Positions 50,001-62,000 of a stretch of DNA of 64,000 nucleotides are shown here, piece after piece. A program made the translations under genes and the position numbers. The number at the start of each line of letters is the position of its first letter. The stretch's first letter is position 1. The DNA lies in NCBI GenBank assembly GCA_027886175.1, contig JAJNNQ010000045.1, positions 124,001 to 188,000 of the forward strand, written 5' to 3'. The stretch comes from Phylloscopus collybita. Lineage: Eukaryota > Chordata > Aves > Passeriformes > Phylloscopidae. The notes under the pieces are model-generated. The model was not told where the DNA came from. It saw nothing but the letters and a program-made list of their open reading frames with translations, and ran no database searches.

Positions 50001-52160
50001 CTGAAGATGGTAAAGGTGAACTTTAATGAAGGTTTAATCACTAGAATGACTGTGAAGTTCCTTATCTGCATGGCCTCTGCAGCAGCAGGGACATCTCTCC
50101 ATCTCTGGGTACCACAGCTAAGACATTGGGAAGAGAGTTGAACGTGACAAGGAACATAGAGATTTGGAAGTCCCCAGGAGACAGGTCTTTGTACAAAACC
50201 ACCCACAATGCAGAACGGAACCAGCAGTGTTTCACACATGGGATGATGGCTGCTCTGTTGCGAATGGGTTTTTATCACAGAAAGCCACTTCTAACAGCCA
50301 TGAGCCAAGGTCCATCTGGCCTGTAATGGCAGTTGGGTGCATCACTGCCTGCACCTCGTCTTTAAAAATGTGTGTTATTGGCCTACAACAAATTTCCATT
50401 AAGAAAATTAATATTTTAATGAAAATATTCCGTATTTCATTAGTAAGAAAAAAGTTCTCTTTTTCCAGGCCCATCACTGGAGCAGTCTCTGTGGCTTTGT
50501 GATTCCTGCCCCATCAGCTCTGTTTTCCCAACAAGTCTCTCTGTTCCCAGTTCAGCTGGCTCAGCCTTATCCCCTGCCCATGAGCAGACAGGCTCAGGCC
50601 TGTGCAGAGCTTGGGGGTCCCTATGGGATGAGTGCAGAATGCCACAGGACTGCTGCCACTTCCCAGGCCCACAGCCAGCTCCCTGTCTGACCCTGCCTCC
50701 TGCTCCCAGAGAGGGTTCCTTTCCCTTTGGGCACCACTCTTCCAGATGGAGACTGGGAGGTGTTTTAGTGCATTTTCTATCTGGCACCCCAAAAGAGCAC
50801 ACTGTTTCTTTCAGAGTCCATTTCTCCAAGGATTTCAGCTTATCCATAACAGGTTATGCAGAGAGCAGCAGTCAGCTGGGTGCCTGTGCCTCCACAGTCC
50901 TCTTCCTGTGGATGCTGCCCAGCCCCACAGCTCCAGTCACCTCCCAGACACAGCTCCAGCACCTAGCTAAGTCTGGGAGACAAACTTACTTGCTCTGCCA
51001 GCTAAGCTGCCTTTGACAGTCACTACCCCTAACCAGGTACCCCTAATGATTTTAATAACATGTTTATGTGATGACAAGAAAAACCAATAACCCAAACCCT
51101 GATGTAAGCTGTTTTTGTCACAATCTTGAGACTCCTGCTTGGAGCAGATGCCTTATTAGCCATTTAATCCTCAGCTTCATGGCAAGGCACTGAAATGAGA
51201 GGAAATATAAAATCAACAAGGCAGCTGCAAACTAGCTTCGTGTTCTCCCTCAAATTTAATAGAGATTCATGAGGCTTTACACTAATGTGCTGAAAGAAAA
51301 GGATTACAGGCTTCATGCACCTCGCTTGGGTCTAAGGGAGGCAAATATCAGCAATCAGCACGCAGATGATAAATGTCTGGCAGAAGTTGCTCCAAGACCC
51401 AACTGTGTTAATGTCAAACAAGGCACTTCAGCTCATGTGGTGTGTCCAGTCCAGGCCAAGCTGTCTCAAAACCATGAGGTAAAGGAGCAGATCCATGACA
51501 GAGGACAGTGGTATCTGCTCTCTCTGGACCGTGCAGGATCCAGGTTGGTTCTTGTTCCACCATGAGGCTTTCAGCCCTTAGGCACTGGTGTCCCTAAGCT
51601 CTGAAGCCACTGTGCTGGCAAGCTGTGCCCATCCCACTCCTCGCTGTCCCCTTACATCAGCACAGGGCTCAGGGCAGTGTCCCCAGGGACATGATCAGAC
51701 CCATGTTTCTTCCCCTTCCCTTTCCTCAGCACCCAGCTGATGGCTCCAGTCGTGCTGAAAAACCACTGACACAACCAATTTCACTGTGCCAGTACCACTC
51801 ACTCATAGTCACTGCTCAGTTCCCTTAACTCCCCTCTCCTGGGTATTTCATGCAAGACAAAAAGCAGCTGAGCGTTAATCCTGTGGCTGCTGGACCACGA
51901 TACTGAGCCCTCCACCTTCCACGTGCCCTCCTCTTCCCCCCCTCTCTCCAAAGGTGGTTTCCCATGGGGGTCCCAGGCTCCCATCCAGGCCCTGCCAGCA
52001 GCATTGCTGCCTGGTGGGAGCAGGAGCAGCTCGGGCTGTGCTGGGCACTTTAACTGGGCCTGGCAGGTCTGAGTCAGTGAGCTGTCAGCCCTGGCAGTGA
52101 CACAGCAGCTGATGAGAGTCCCCTCATGCTACAAAACACACCCTCTCTGAGAGGTGAAGC
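47034..52160. other. Non-coding stretch, no gene recognised
   Basis: No exon could be supported; frames of up to 163 codons lie just left of this stretch and of up to about 135 codons within it, with no domain likeness. It contains T-rich DNA at 49742-49769 and A-rich DNA near 49599-49620. Confidence 0.5.
49742..49769. repeat. T-rich tract
   Basis: T13, AA, T8 and further T/A, low complexity, with no recognisable element attached. Confidence 0.85.
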
Positions 52161-52320
52161 CTCTGGAACAGGGTCCCCAGACAAGTGGCCAAAGCACCAA
52201 GCCTGAGTTCAAGAAGCATTTGAACAATGCTCTCAGGCATGTGGTGGGAGTTCTGGGGTGTCCTCTGGAAGCTTAGGAGCAGGACTCAACAATCCTGATG
52301 GGTCCCTTCCAAGTCAGATA
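52161..52320 (+). mobile_element. CR1 LINE 3' end, 5'-truncated
   Basis: The sequence follows the known 3' region of avian CR1 elements in order: a GGAACAGG...CCCAGA segment, GAGTTCAAGAAGCATTTG, CTCAGGCATGTGGTGGGA, GGGTGTCCT, GGACTCAACAATCCT and GGGTCCCTTCCAA. It is a short, 5'-truncated copy, as most CR1 copies are, and lacks the usual 8-bp terminal repeat tail (ATTCTATG type). It encodes nothing. It is old enough to carry scattered substitutions, in contrast with the pristine LTR 300 bp to its right. Confidence 0.85.
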
Positions 52321-52613
52321 CCCAGCACATAAGGAAAATTGACAACCTTTCTACTTCAAAATGCAGTGCAGTCTGATGAAAATGAATCTTAAGAAAGACT
52401 TAAGAAAGAATGCAATGTGGCAAATCTATCTGTAGCCTCAGTAAGCCATAAAACTTGCTGCTATATATTTTCTTTACCAGGCAGGGAACCTTGGCTGCCA
52501 TTCATGAATGTGACTGGGATATAATGGTAGTGTCCAGCCCCAAACCAACCTGGATTGTACTCACAGGTACAAAAACAGCCCTGAAAGGGCTTGACTGAGA
52601 CCAGACTGCACCA
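52321..52613. other. Unique DNA between CR1 and LTR
   Basis: About 290 bp with no recognisable gene or repeat. Confidence 0.5.
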
Positions 52614-52619
52614 CAGCAG

Positions 52620-53055
52620 TGTGGAAGTAGAAACGGACACTGCACTCAAAGTGCTTCATTAAAAACATCAGAAGGCTCCAAGCATCAGCACCTTGTTATT
52701 CAAAACTCTCCCATACCTTTTCTCTGTAGCCTCCCAAGGGCAGCTCCACACAACAGCTCTGGCTCTTTCTTCTCCAGTTCTGGCTCAGCCCTCCTGGTCC
52801 CTAGCACAGACACCTAACCCTGTCTGTCCTACATACAGCATCTCACCCCCTCAGTCCCTGGCACAACCTCCTGTCCGTCCCTCCCTCCTCACAGCACTGC
52901 CAGCAGACTCCAACTGACTCCCTGCCAGCTCACTCACTCTTTATCACACCCATAGCTGTGAGGGCAAGGCTGTTCCCACTCTTGGATAATTAACACAGCT
53001 GCAACTCATCAAGGGCAAGACTGCCCTCAGCAGCATCTCCGTCTGTCTCCCCACA
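52620..53055 (-). mobile_element. Solo LTR, ERVK-like family, copy 2
   Basis: The second copy of the 436-bp element described at 11690-12125, in the same orientation and 40,930 bp away. It is flanked by a perfect 6-bp target-site duplication, CAGCAG (52614-52619 and 53056-53061). It differs from copy 1 only at 52656 (T). Because the flanking duplications differ between copies, the pair is neither the two ends of one provirus nor a segmental duplication. The perfect duplication and near-identity suggest recent insertion, though the solo state means a full provirus was inserted and then recombined out. Open frames inside it are not genes. Confidence 0.9.
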
Positions 53056-53061
53056 CAGCAG

Positions 53062-56000
53062 TTACAGGACAGTTACTAAGAGAGAATCCTGACCCAAAAA
53101 TCCTTAATCAGGCAGCAGGCAGGAGACAGGAGTCATTGTGCTCAGCTTTATTGGTGTGGAAGCTGTTTGACAAAGGATGACATCAATTGCACAAACCTTG
53201 GGCTGAGCCAAGAGAGGAGCCCAGGAATGATTTAGTGCTGTACCTGCGATTCTCCAGCCGCAGTGTGAGCAGGTCAGGGCCACTGGCCACACTGCAGGTG
53301 GGGACACCTGTGAAACGTGGGGACCTGTACACGAGCACACATCCAGAGCTGGGATGTGATTTCAGCGCTGTTTTGCTGATCATGTCAACGATACCGACCT
53401 GTTTATGCTCTGCACATCTCTAACTGAAAATAATGGAGCAGATTTCACCTCATTGGCATCCCTCCACAGAGCCAGCCTCTGTGCCCTCAGTGAATAATAG
53501 CTGCCATGCCATTGTCATTCCCATGCAGTAAAGCATGTTGGAAGCTGTTCCCTCCTGTTTGTTCTCAACATGGATCATTGCTCCTTCCAGCACTGCAAGA
53601 GTCAGACCAAAAGAAAAGCCAGTGGTTTCCCAGCAGAGGTGTTTCATAAATTTACCACTCTGCTGTGAGGAGATGCAGGCACAAACTGGCATGGAAGGAG
53701 GTTCTCAAAGGCTCCAGGGCTTCCTGTTGCTGGTGTGGAACAGATCCCCAGCAGGAAGTGGCCACCCCAATTAGCCACAGGGAAGCACAGAACACTGGGC
53801 ATGTTCAGTGCCAGCTAGGGCTGAGGGCACAACAAAAGCTTCTCTTCATTTGTTCTCCAATTTATCAGAGAAAGAAGGGCTGCATTGTTGGTTTTGTACA
53901 TCTGAGGTACTGTCAGCTTTAAGCCAACAAGATATAATACAAGAATTATTTTGAGCAATTCAAAGTTAGTTTTTGTTGCTTTTTTCTTTAACTTTCCAGC
54001 AGCAACCCATTTTCATTTTGCACATGGACACATTCAATAGTGCAGGCACTGAGTGCTCTTAAGCAAAGCACAGGCAAGAATTCAGATAAAGAAAAGAAAA
54101 CAAAAACAAAAAACCACCCCAAAACAAACAAACAAACAAACCAAACCTAACCTCCCCCCTGGGTTTTTGTCCAGTCTTTCAATTAACTTTGTTGGCAATC
54201 TGTAACAAAGAATTCATAAAAATCTTGAGGCACATTTTACAAGCAAGATGGAAAGTGGTCTATTTTTTTTTTTTTTCGTCTTGCAGGAAATTTCCTTTTC
54301 TTTCTCTGAAGCAAAAGAAAACACATCAATAAAGAATGAATTTCCAAAAACTTTCTTTGACTCAAAGGCAACCTGAAATTATACAGCCTAATTCACTTCA
54401 AACACTCCTGGCTCAGCTGTGCAAGTGTGCCATTCCCAGAGGCAAAAGCTGCCTTTCTGAAGGACAATCCATTAGGCACCACCAGAGTTCCCCTCCCTGC
54501 CCTGACACGCTGGGCTAGACCACATCCCCTCAGTGTCCTTGCCCCCTTGCCATGCCAAGCCCCTTAGCTCAGCTCTAACTGCTGGCACGAGCAGCAGTCG
54601 CCTATGAGTATCACCATCCCTTGAAGTCTCTCCTACCCACCCAAAATCTCATAATACAGAAAGAAACCCAACTGTTCCTGCTGCAAAATACCTGCAGAAA
54701 AAGAGCTGGGAACTTTGCTCCCTCCCTGTCCTTCGTCAGTGTCTCTCTCTGGGCCTCAACACAAATGTTGTGATGGATGTCACTGGGGAGCCCAGCAGGG
54801 ACTGCAGCCACACCGCCACCAGCTCCCACTCTCCAAGCATTTCAGCCTCATGAAAACCTGCCAGCAATTTCAGTGAATCCCTGGAGTTCTGGAGGGGATT
54901 TTGTTACTGAGAAAGAGTCAGATATCATCTCCTTCACAAGAAAAGGAAGTGTCATAAAAAGGCACTTGAACTGCTCAGGTTGCCTCCAGCAGCCAGGAAT
55001 GTGCCAGGTGTGCCAGGCCACAGCAAGCACCGAGAGGGGCACTGATTTTGTCCTTGGATTTGCTCAGACAGAAGCATTTGGAGAATACTTAAGCCACTGA
55101 ATCAGGTTCCTGTCCTGGCACACTGCTCTCAGTTCATCAGCCTATGTGAATTTACCAGCAGCTATAGAAGTATTTGTACAGGGAGTGGGGGGATTTCTCC
55201 ACAGAGTCAGTCAGAAAAAATGTGTATATTCCTTCAGTTCTAGTGATACACATTGAAAGAAGGTGTGAGGGTCATCAGATCTGCTGTTAATATCACACAC
55301 GTGTGGATATGAAGGTGGCAGCCGTTTGTCATTCACTGAAAGCTGTCAGGAATGTGAAGAACAACGTGGTCCTGAGAACATCAGATTCTGAACGCTGGCA
55401 CCTACTGATAGCTTTTTGTCAAGGAGGAGAGGGAAAAACAAAACTTTGTTTTGGACCTGATAAATAGATGTCCCTGGAGTGTTCCAGAAAGATCTGCAAG
55501 AGTAAAATAAGCACAGACTCCTGGATTAACATGAATTATGTATATAAAGAGCTTTGTCAGAAAACAGTTAATTTTCAGAAGAGTAAGAACAGGCAGGCAG
55601 TAAGCTTTTGAAGGTTATAACAGTGGTATAAAGTGCTATGGGGATAGTCAAAACTGCCTTTATTTTCCTTTTTATACGTATCTGCTCTTGCATCCATGAA
55701 CATTTATACAGGTTTTCCGTAGCAATGCATTTTTCTCCTTGGATTTCTCACATTTCCTATTTCTGATCCCAGTGTCCCTGTAACTTTACCTCATTGCTGC
55801 ATCCCTGTCTGTGTTCCCTGTTACAAATTCTTCCCTCCTTTTGATCTCTTTCCCTGTCTGCTCTGGGCTACCTTGGCAAGTGTAGGGTTTTCCCTTCGAG
55901 AAGGTTATAGAACTGGTGCCTTCTTAGTGCTACTTGATCAACAAAATTCAAACTGAGTAGCCAAGAACAGAGCTGGGACACTCAAATTCATTGCTCAAAA

Positions 56001-59000
56001 GGTGTCTCAAGCACAGCACCACCTCCTTCTATCACCACTTAGGGCCAGTACCTCCCTGTATCAGCTTTCTGGATGCTAACAGGCTTCTTATGACTCAAGA
56101 CTCTGCAAGAACAGAGCACTGTCGCTCATGCTGACTTTCCTGGTGGCCCTAGAGCTTGGGGCACAAGCAGAGATAAAGTGCTGATGTTCATAATAATGGC
56201 TAAACACTGAGCTAAATTCCAACAACCTCCAGCACTAACCAGTTTACTACCAAGGAGATGGAGATTCCATCGTACCATCCATATGCAGCTGTGTCTCTCT
56301 GGAGAAAGCCTTGGAAAAAGCTGTTGTGTTCCCCAGTGAGCAGCTCAGAATAAAAAGAAAACCGTATGTTTAAAGCCCAGCATGCTGATTATCAAATTCA
56401 TTGCTGGTTTGAGAGAACACAAGTTGAACAGAATTAATGAATTGTGCCAGTTGCAAAACTTCTGGCAGATGGAATAGAAAAACAGCAGCCTGGGATGCTG
56501 GGAATGATCTTTACCTCTTTTGAGGGTGATATTTCTATAACGAATATATTTAGGTGATTAAAAAAACCTCTTGTGCAAAGACGATCTTGCTTTTTCTTCC
56601 ATCTTCCTTTGAAATAACTATTTCAAACACAACAACTCTTCAAAAGATCAAGAGGTAGGATTATAAAAATATCCCAGCACAGACCAATTGCTGAAGAAAG
56701 AATGATTGCTAAGGCTGAACTTTCTTATTTTTTTAAATCAAATAGACACTATTTACAGCGCAGAAAACTCCATGTTTCAAGATCTGAGATGTCATTTTTA
56801 GCTATGCATTCATCTTTTTGGTTCACATTAACCACCATCATCTGTTAAGTCAATAGTTATCTTCCCTACCTATCTCCGAGATGTCCTGAATGAACCCATC
56901 AGTCAAGGAAGCCTTCAGCACCCGTGGTGTTGGGAAAAAGAAAAGGCACACACAGATGGGAAGGAATCAGGCAGAAAAGGTTTCGTCATCCGTCATCACT
57001 GAGCTTGTTTTGTTAAACAAAGTATAAATTTATTTCCTTATCTATGTGAAGGTATTTAAGATGCAGAGCCAAAGAAAAGTGCTGTGCCATATTACGTGCA
57101 TTTGCTGTTCAGATTTCAGCAGCCAAGAATTTAATCTATTTAAAAATAAGTCCAAAGGCAATTCTAGTGGTAGGATACAGCTGAAAATTGGGTAAGCTAA
57201 GCTCTGGAAAGGTTAGAGAAGTCTTATACACAATCTCTGGTGCTGGGAAACCTCAGGCCACATCTGCACTACAGGAAGTGCAGTTCTTATCAAATGCTGT
57301 GTATGCAGTATATTGTGATCACACAACAGGGCTGCAGACACCTCGGTGTAGCATTGTACTTGCATTCCAGTGTGGTCTACAGTTTTTAACCTTATTGCAC
57401 AGTAAAACAAATATATGGCTCCAGAGTTGAGAGTAGCAATCTGCAACCACACATTACACCCCAGCTTCATGCTCTACTATCTCTCTTGGTCTCAGTTTAT
57501 GCTTTTCTTTCTCATCACCTCTGAGCTATGCTCAAAGGTCCCAGAAACAACACACTGCCCTTAAGCTCTTGGTTCTGCACCACTGGACAAAGCAAAGAAG
57601 TGAAATTACCTTGATCTTTCTTATATAGAACTAAAGTGATCCATACCCCACATAAGAACACAGCTGGAGAGCTGAGATGTGAACACACTCCCACCCAGAG
57701 CCAGCCCAGCTATGCCATGGTTCTGCTTTCCTTCTGGAGTTCTAAAATCTTCAGCTTCATTTTTCCCACTTTCAGTTGCCCTGCTTGGTGTGTCAATATG
57801 CTGTTATAAGGAGTAACACTTCAACCTCCTGGTCAGGAAACATGCCGTCTGAGAGGACGGTGACAGATGACACATTTTGTGAAGAGTTGTTAATTCTCAA
57901 AGCCTTTTGATAATATCCATCCAAAAAAACTAACACAGAGGTAGAAAGCTCAGTACAATTAGCAGAACTGCCCAAGGCTTGATGCTGTGCACTTGGACAG
58001 AGTTTAATTAGTGAAACAGCAATATTTTTGTACAAATTGTGACAATTAAAGCCAGCAGCTAATAACATTTACAATGCTAGGCTAAACTGTGCCCAGATAA
58101 AAACTGTAATGAATATAAAGATCGAAACTGTGCAGCTGGGGAATCTAAGTAATGCCCTGTCTCCTGGTGACCAGCCAGTCCAGAGAGCAGGGGTCTCTCA
58201 CCCATGCACATCATCAATAGCTGTTTCTATTTCTGCCTCTCTGTGAGATGTCACCACTTACCCATAGCAAGACTAAACTGCTTCTTTGCGTCAAATAGAG
58301 ACACAGACAATTAAACCAACCCCCTGCCTACTAAATAGCATTCAAATCATTTGCCCTTGCCAAAAAAGGACCTACCTAACTCAGATGTTACAGAAAGCAT
58401 ATTCCTACCTTTCCTAAATCAGAACCTCTGCCTTAGACGGGGAGGATTGTCAGAAAGAGGAAGCAAGTGCAATGACTCTGAAGGCCAGCAGTTCCATAAT
58501 TTCTGTAAAGGAAGTCTGATTGCATACTGCCTATTTTCCACAGCTCCATGTAAATTAGTCATTATCCTGGGAGGAAAACAGGATTGCTTCTGCCTCTGAA
58601 GATCTAAGACTTCATTTGTTGGTAAAGTTGCACTAGCCTTAAAATCCAGCAAATTTTCACTATCACAGTAGGAGAACAACAGCTTTTCAGCACCCCTTAT
58701 TGTGCCCAAGCTCAAAAAACTATCATGGTGTCATCAAAACCATTAGGTTGTCAGACTTGAGTGAGGGACTTTTTACCAGTGAAGAAACAACTGGACAACC
58801 TCCATCTGATTTGCCAGCATAGCTCACTTGTTTTTACTGTCTTCTCTTAAATTCAACACATAATATCACTCTTTGTCCATTTTGTCTCCTTATCTACAAT
58901 GCTTTAAAACAGAAATAGCTTTAGGAAAGGATGAAAGATGTGTTTAATTTTTGCCAAGTGTGATACCATTAAAGTCATTAGCCAATATTGGTTCCAACAG

Positions 59001-62000
59001 GAGATTATGAACAGTGGGAATTTAACGTGCTCCTTCTGCAGAATTAACAGATACACATCTCAGTGTTTCTGCGTGCAGTGACAGCTTGAGGCTGTCAATT
59101 TATACCATTTCCTGATTAAAAAAATGTCAGGCAAGCTTACACCTATTACAGAAGTACAAATGGAAGATGCAACTGAAGACAAATTGTTATGTGATGTACA
59201 ACGGTTTAAAGCATAAGGAATTTTTTACAGCGGGATGTGTGGATTCAGGGAGTGTTTTAACTGGATCACGAAGGTGCAGTGCTCAGCTAAGAGACTTCCC
59301 AGATTACACCGGATATTATTTTTAAATACAACTTTTATGAAGGGGAATGAGTTCAATAAAAGCTACTTAAGTTTACTGGTTTTGTCCAATTTCTATTGCC
59401 TGTTGTGGTAAGACACGGAGCATTCAGCTTGGAACTTAACGTTTCCCTGCAAAGCTAGTCCAAAGACATGGGGACAGCTCCACTGAGGACACACAAGTGG
59501 AGGCAAACAGAATCTCACTGGACAATGACAGCAGCCTGTGAATTAGACTCAAGCAACAAGGGTCACAGAGCATGAGGTCCCTGGAGGAGGGAGCTGGGAG
59601 CTCAGCACAGCAAGGCAGGCAGCAGGGCAGGGACCTCTCCAGCCTGAGCACAGCCCTGTGAATCTGGGAATGGCACCTGGGATCACTGGCTGAAGGTCTC
59701 ACGGAATCTGGCCAGGACTATTAAGGTCTGTTCCCACATCCAGTGCCCTGACAGAGAGAACACAGATGAGCTGGAAATACCTCCCCACTGATACACAGCA
59801 ACACAACTCTCAGGGCCAGTGTGAACCCAGAGAAGGGAGCCACACAAGACCATCTATTGCTTGCAATGGCAATTCCAAGAAAACTATTAACTTACAAACT
59901 CACAGGCTTTCACAACTCACAACTAAACTGAATAAACTGGTCCATCAGTCCTTACATGATGAAGTTCTCCTTTCCATTTTATCTTAGAAAATTAATTAGA
60001 ATTTCAGAATGGAGGAGCTAAGGTCCAGATTTTGTTTCCTTGTCATAGCAAACCCTCTGACCTATTTCTTGATCAGTAAAGGGTAAGTTTTTTCCAAGCC
60101 TAAGCATTTTTGGTGGACTAAAGCTGTTATAACAAGCCAGTAATTTAACTGAAAGTGCCACAATCACCCTAGGTGCCATATCCTAATAAATAATATTGCA
60201 GATATACACATCTTTGGATTGCATTTTGAAATAAGAAACCCCAAATCCTCCTACATTTTAATACAGGAAATATAAGCATACATGGAACTTCTCCTTGGGA
60301 AAAATACATCCTTAGAATTTATGTTACAGGAAACAGGAAAAAAAAAAAATCTGAGAACCCCAGATAACACCAATTTCCCTGCAGTGAGGCCTCGTATCTG
60401 CCACTGTGCTGTCTGGGGAGATCAGCACCTGCCTTCCTCCAGCCTTGCATACTGGGTTTGCTTTTACCCAGGCAGGCAGCTGTATCTGTAACACTGTCAA
60501 GTATCAACAAAGAACTCATCTTACTTCCTATGCAGAGATCATCAGTTTAACACTCAGTGTAAAGAGAGAAATGAGTTTGCCAGCAGGCAACCATTGCATG
60601 CGGAGCCATTTTGTCCTTATCACAGAAAAGTCCTAGCACGTCTCCCGAGGAAAGCGTGGCAGCAAGCCAGAGACAGCAGATTATCACCATCACTTTTAAA
60701 ATGGTCTGGCAGAGCTTTTTATAAATGTTTGTCATGCTGCATGTTCAGGATTAATTGTTGCCAAGAGATTATCATCTTCATTCAAATTAAAGATATTAAA
60801 TTAAAACCAGGGAAGTTTCAAGTACCCTGAAAGGTAAAAGTGGATTTGTTACAAATGCTCACAACTTGCTTTAAGATTTCACAAAATGCAGTAGGGTGAA
60901 TATACCTTCTGTGTATTCCAGAGCAGGGGAAATGAAGGCAAAAAACAAAGACATGCTTTGCATCAAGATTTATCAGGAATCCTTTGATGGTTCAAACAAA
61001 GTAATAACAGCAATACCACTCCAGCTGCTACCAGAAAGACCAAAAGCTCATCAGCGTGCAAGCAGATTTTAGTTTCCGACCAAATGCTCTAATCAAGCTT
61101 TTCCTTTTACAGGTAATACACCTGTGCTGAAAGAATCTGTCTAAAAGCAAAGCAAGATATTCAGAACATATTTGTATTTAAATCACAAATGGAAAAAAAT
61201 TTTTGGAAAACCAAAACTAGTTGCTGACAACTCAAGGGCTGCCACAGTGCTTTCCTCATGGCTACTCAGAGCCTGCTTTCCTCTAACGGAATGCTCCTGA
61301 TTTTTTAGCCCCCGTTGCAGCAATCTTGTGTATTACTCACCAGAAAAAAAATTCTGGCAATACAGCCAGGTGATCCAGGGCCTTTTTAGGCCCATTGGTG
61401 CATGGGAACATGGCAAGGAATGGAGTACAAACAGTTTTGTGGATGGGAGCTGGGCTGTGAGGTGCCATCTGGTCCAGAACCAGACCCATGGTCCCAGACG
61501 CTTAGGGATTGCACTGCAAATTCATACCTGGAAACAGACATTTGAAAATTGCCCAATCTGAAGTTTTTAAGACACTTTCCTGATAGTGGTCACACATTCT
61601 CCTGATATACCAGACACCTGAAATTGCACTCACTGTATCACAAGTTCCATGCTGTATTTACAAGTAGTTACAACACAGCCAGCACCTGTGAAGAGACCAA
61701 AAAAAGCAGCATTGATTTCCAAATGTGAAATTTTTCTGGTAAAGCAGTTCAAGCCCTTTTAATATGCTAAAATGTCCATTCTGGCTGGAAAGAGAAAAAA
61801 AAAAATAGCATAATGAAAACACTACAACTTTTCAGAGAATACAACTCCCCATGAGAGAGCGCTAAATGCAAACAAACCTCAGTAAAAAATAAAGACTGTA
61901 TAAAAATGCAGTTTAATCTAAATTTTTCTGGAGCTAAACACTCCATATCTCCCTACATATCACAAAAGGGAGTAAGGAAAAGAAAAAAGAGAAGACTGGA

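Noticed and set aside
11690..53055. The two 436-bp LTRs as the ends of one giant provirus
   Set aside because: The spacing of 41 kb far exceeds a provirus, each copy has its own target-site duplication, and no gag, pol or env sequence lies between them next to the LTRs.
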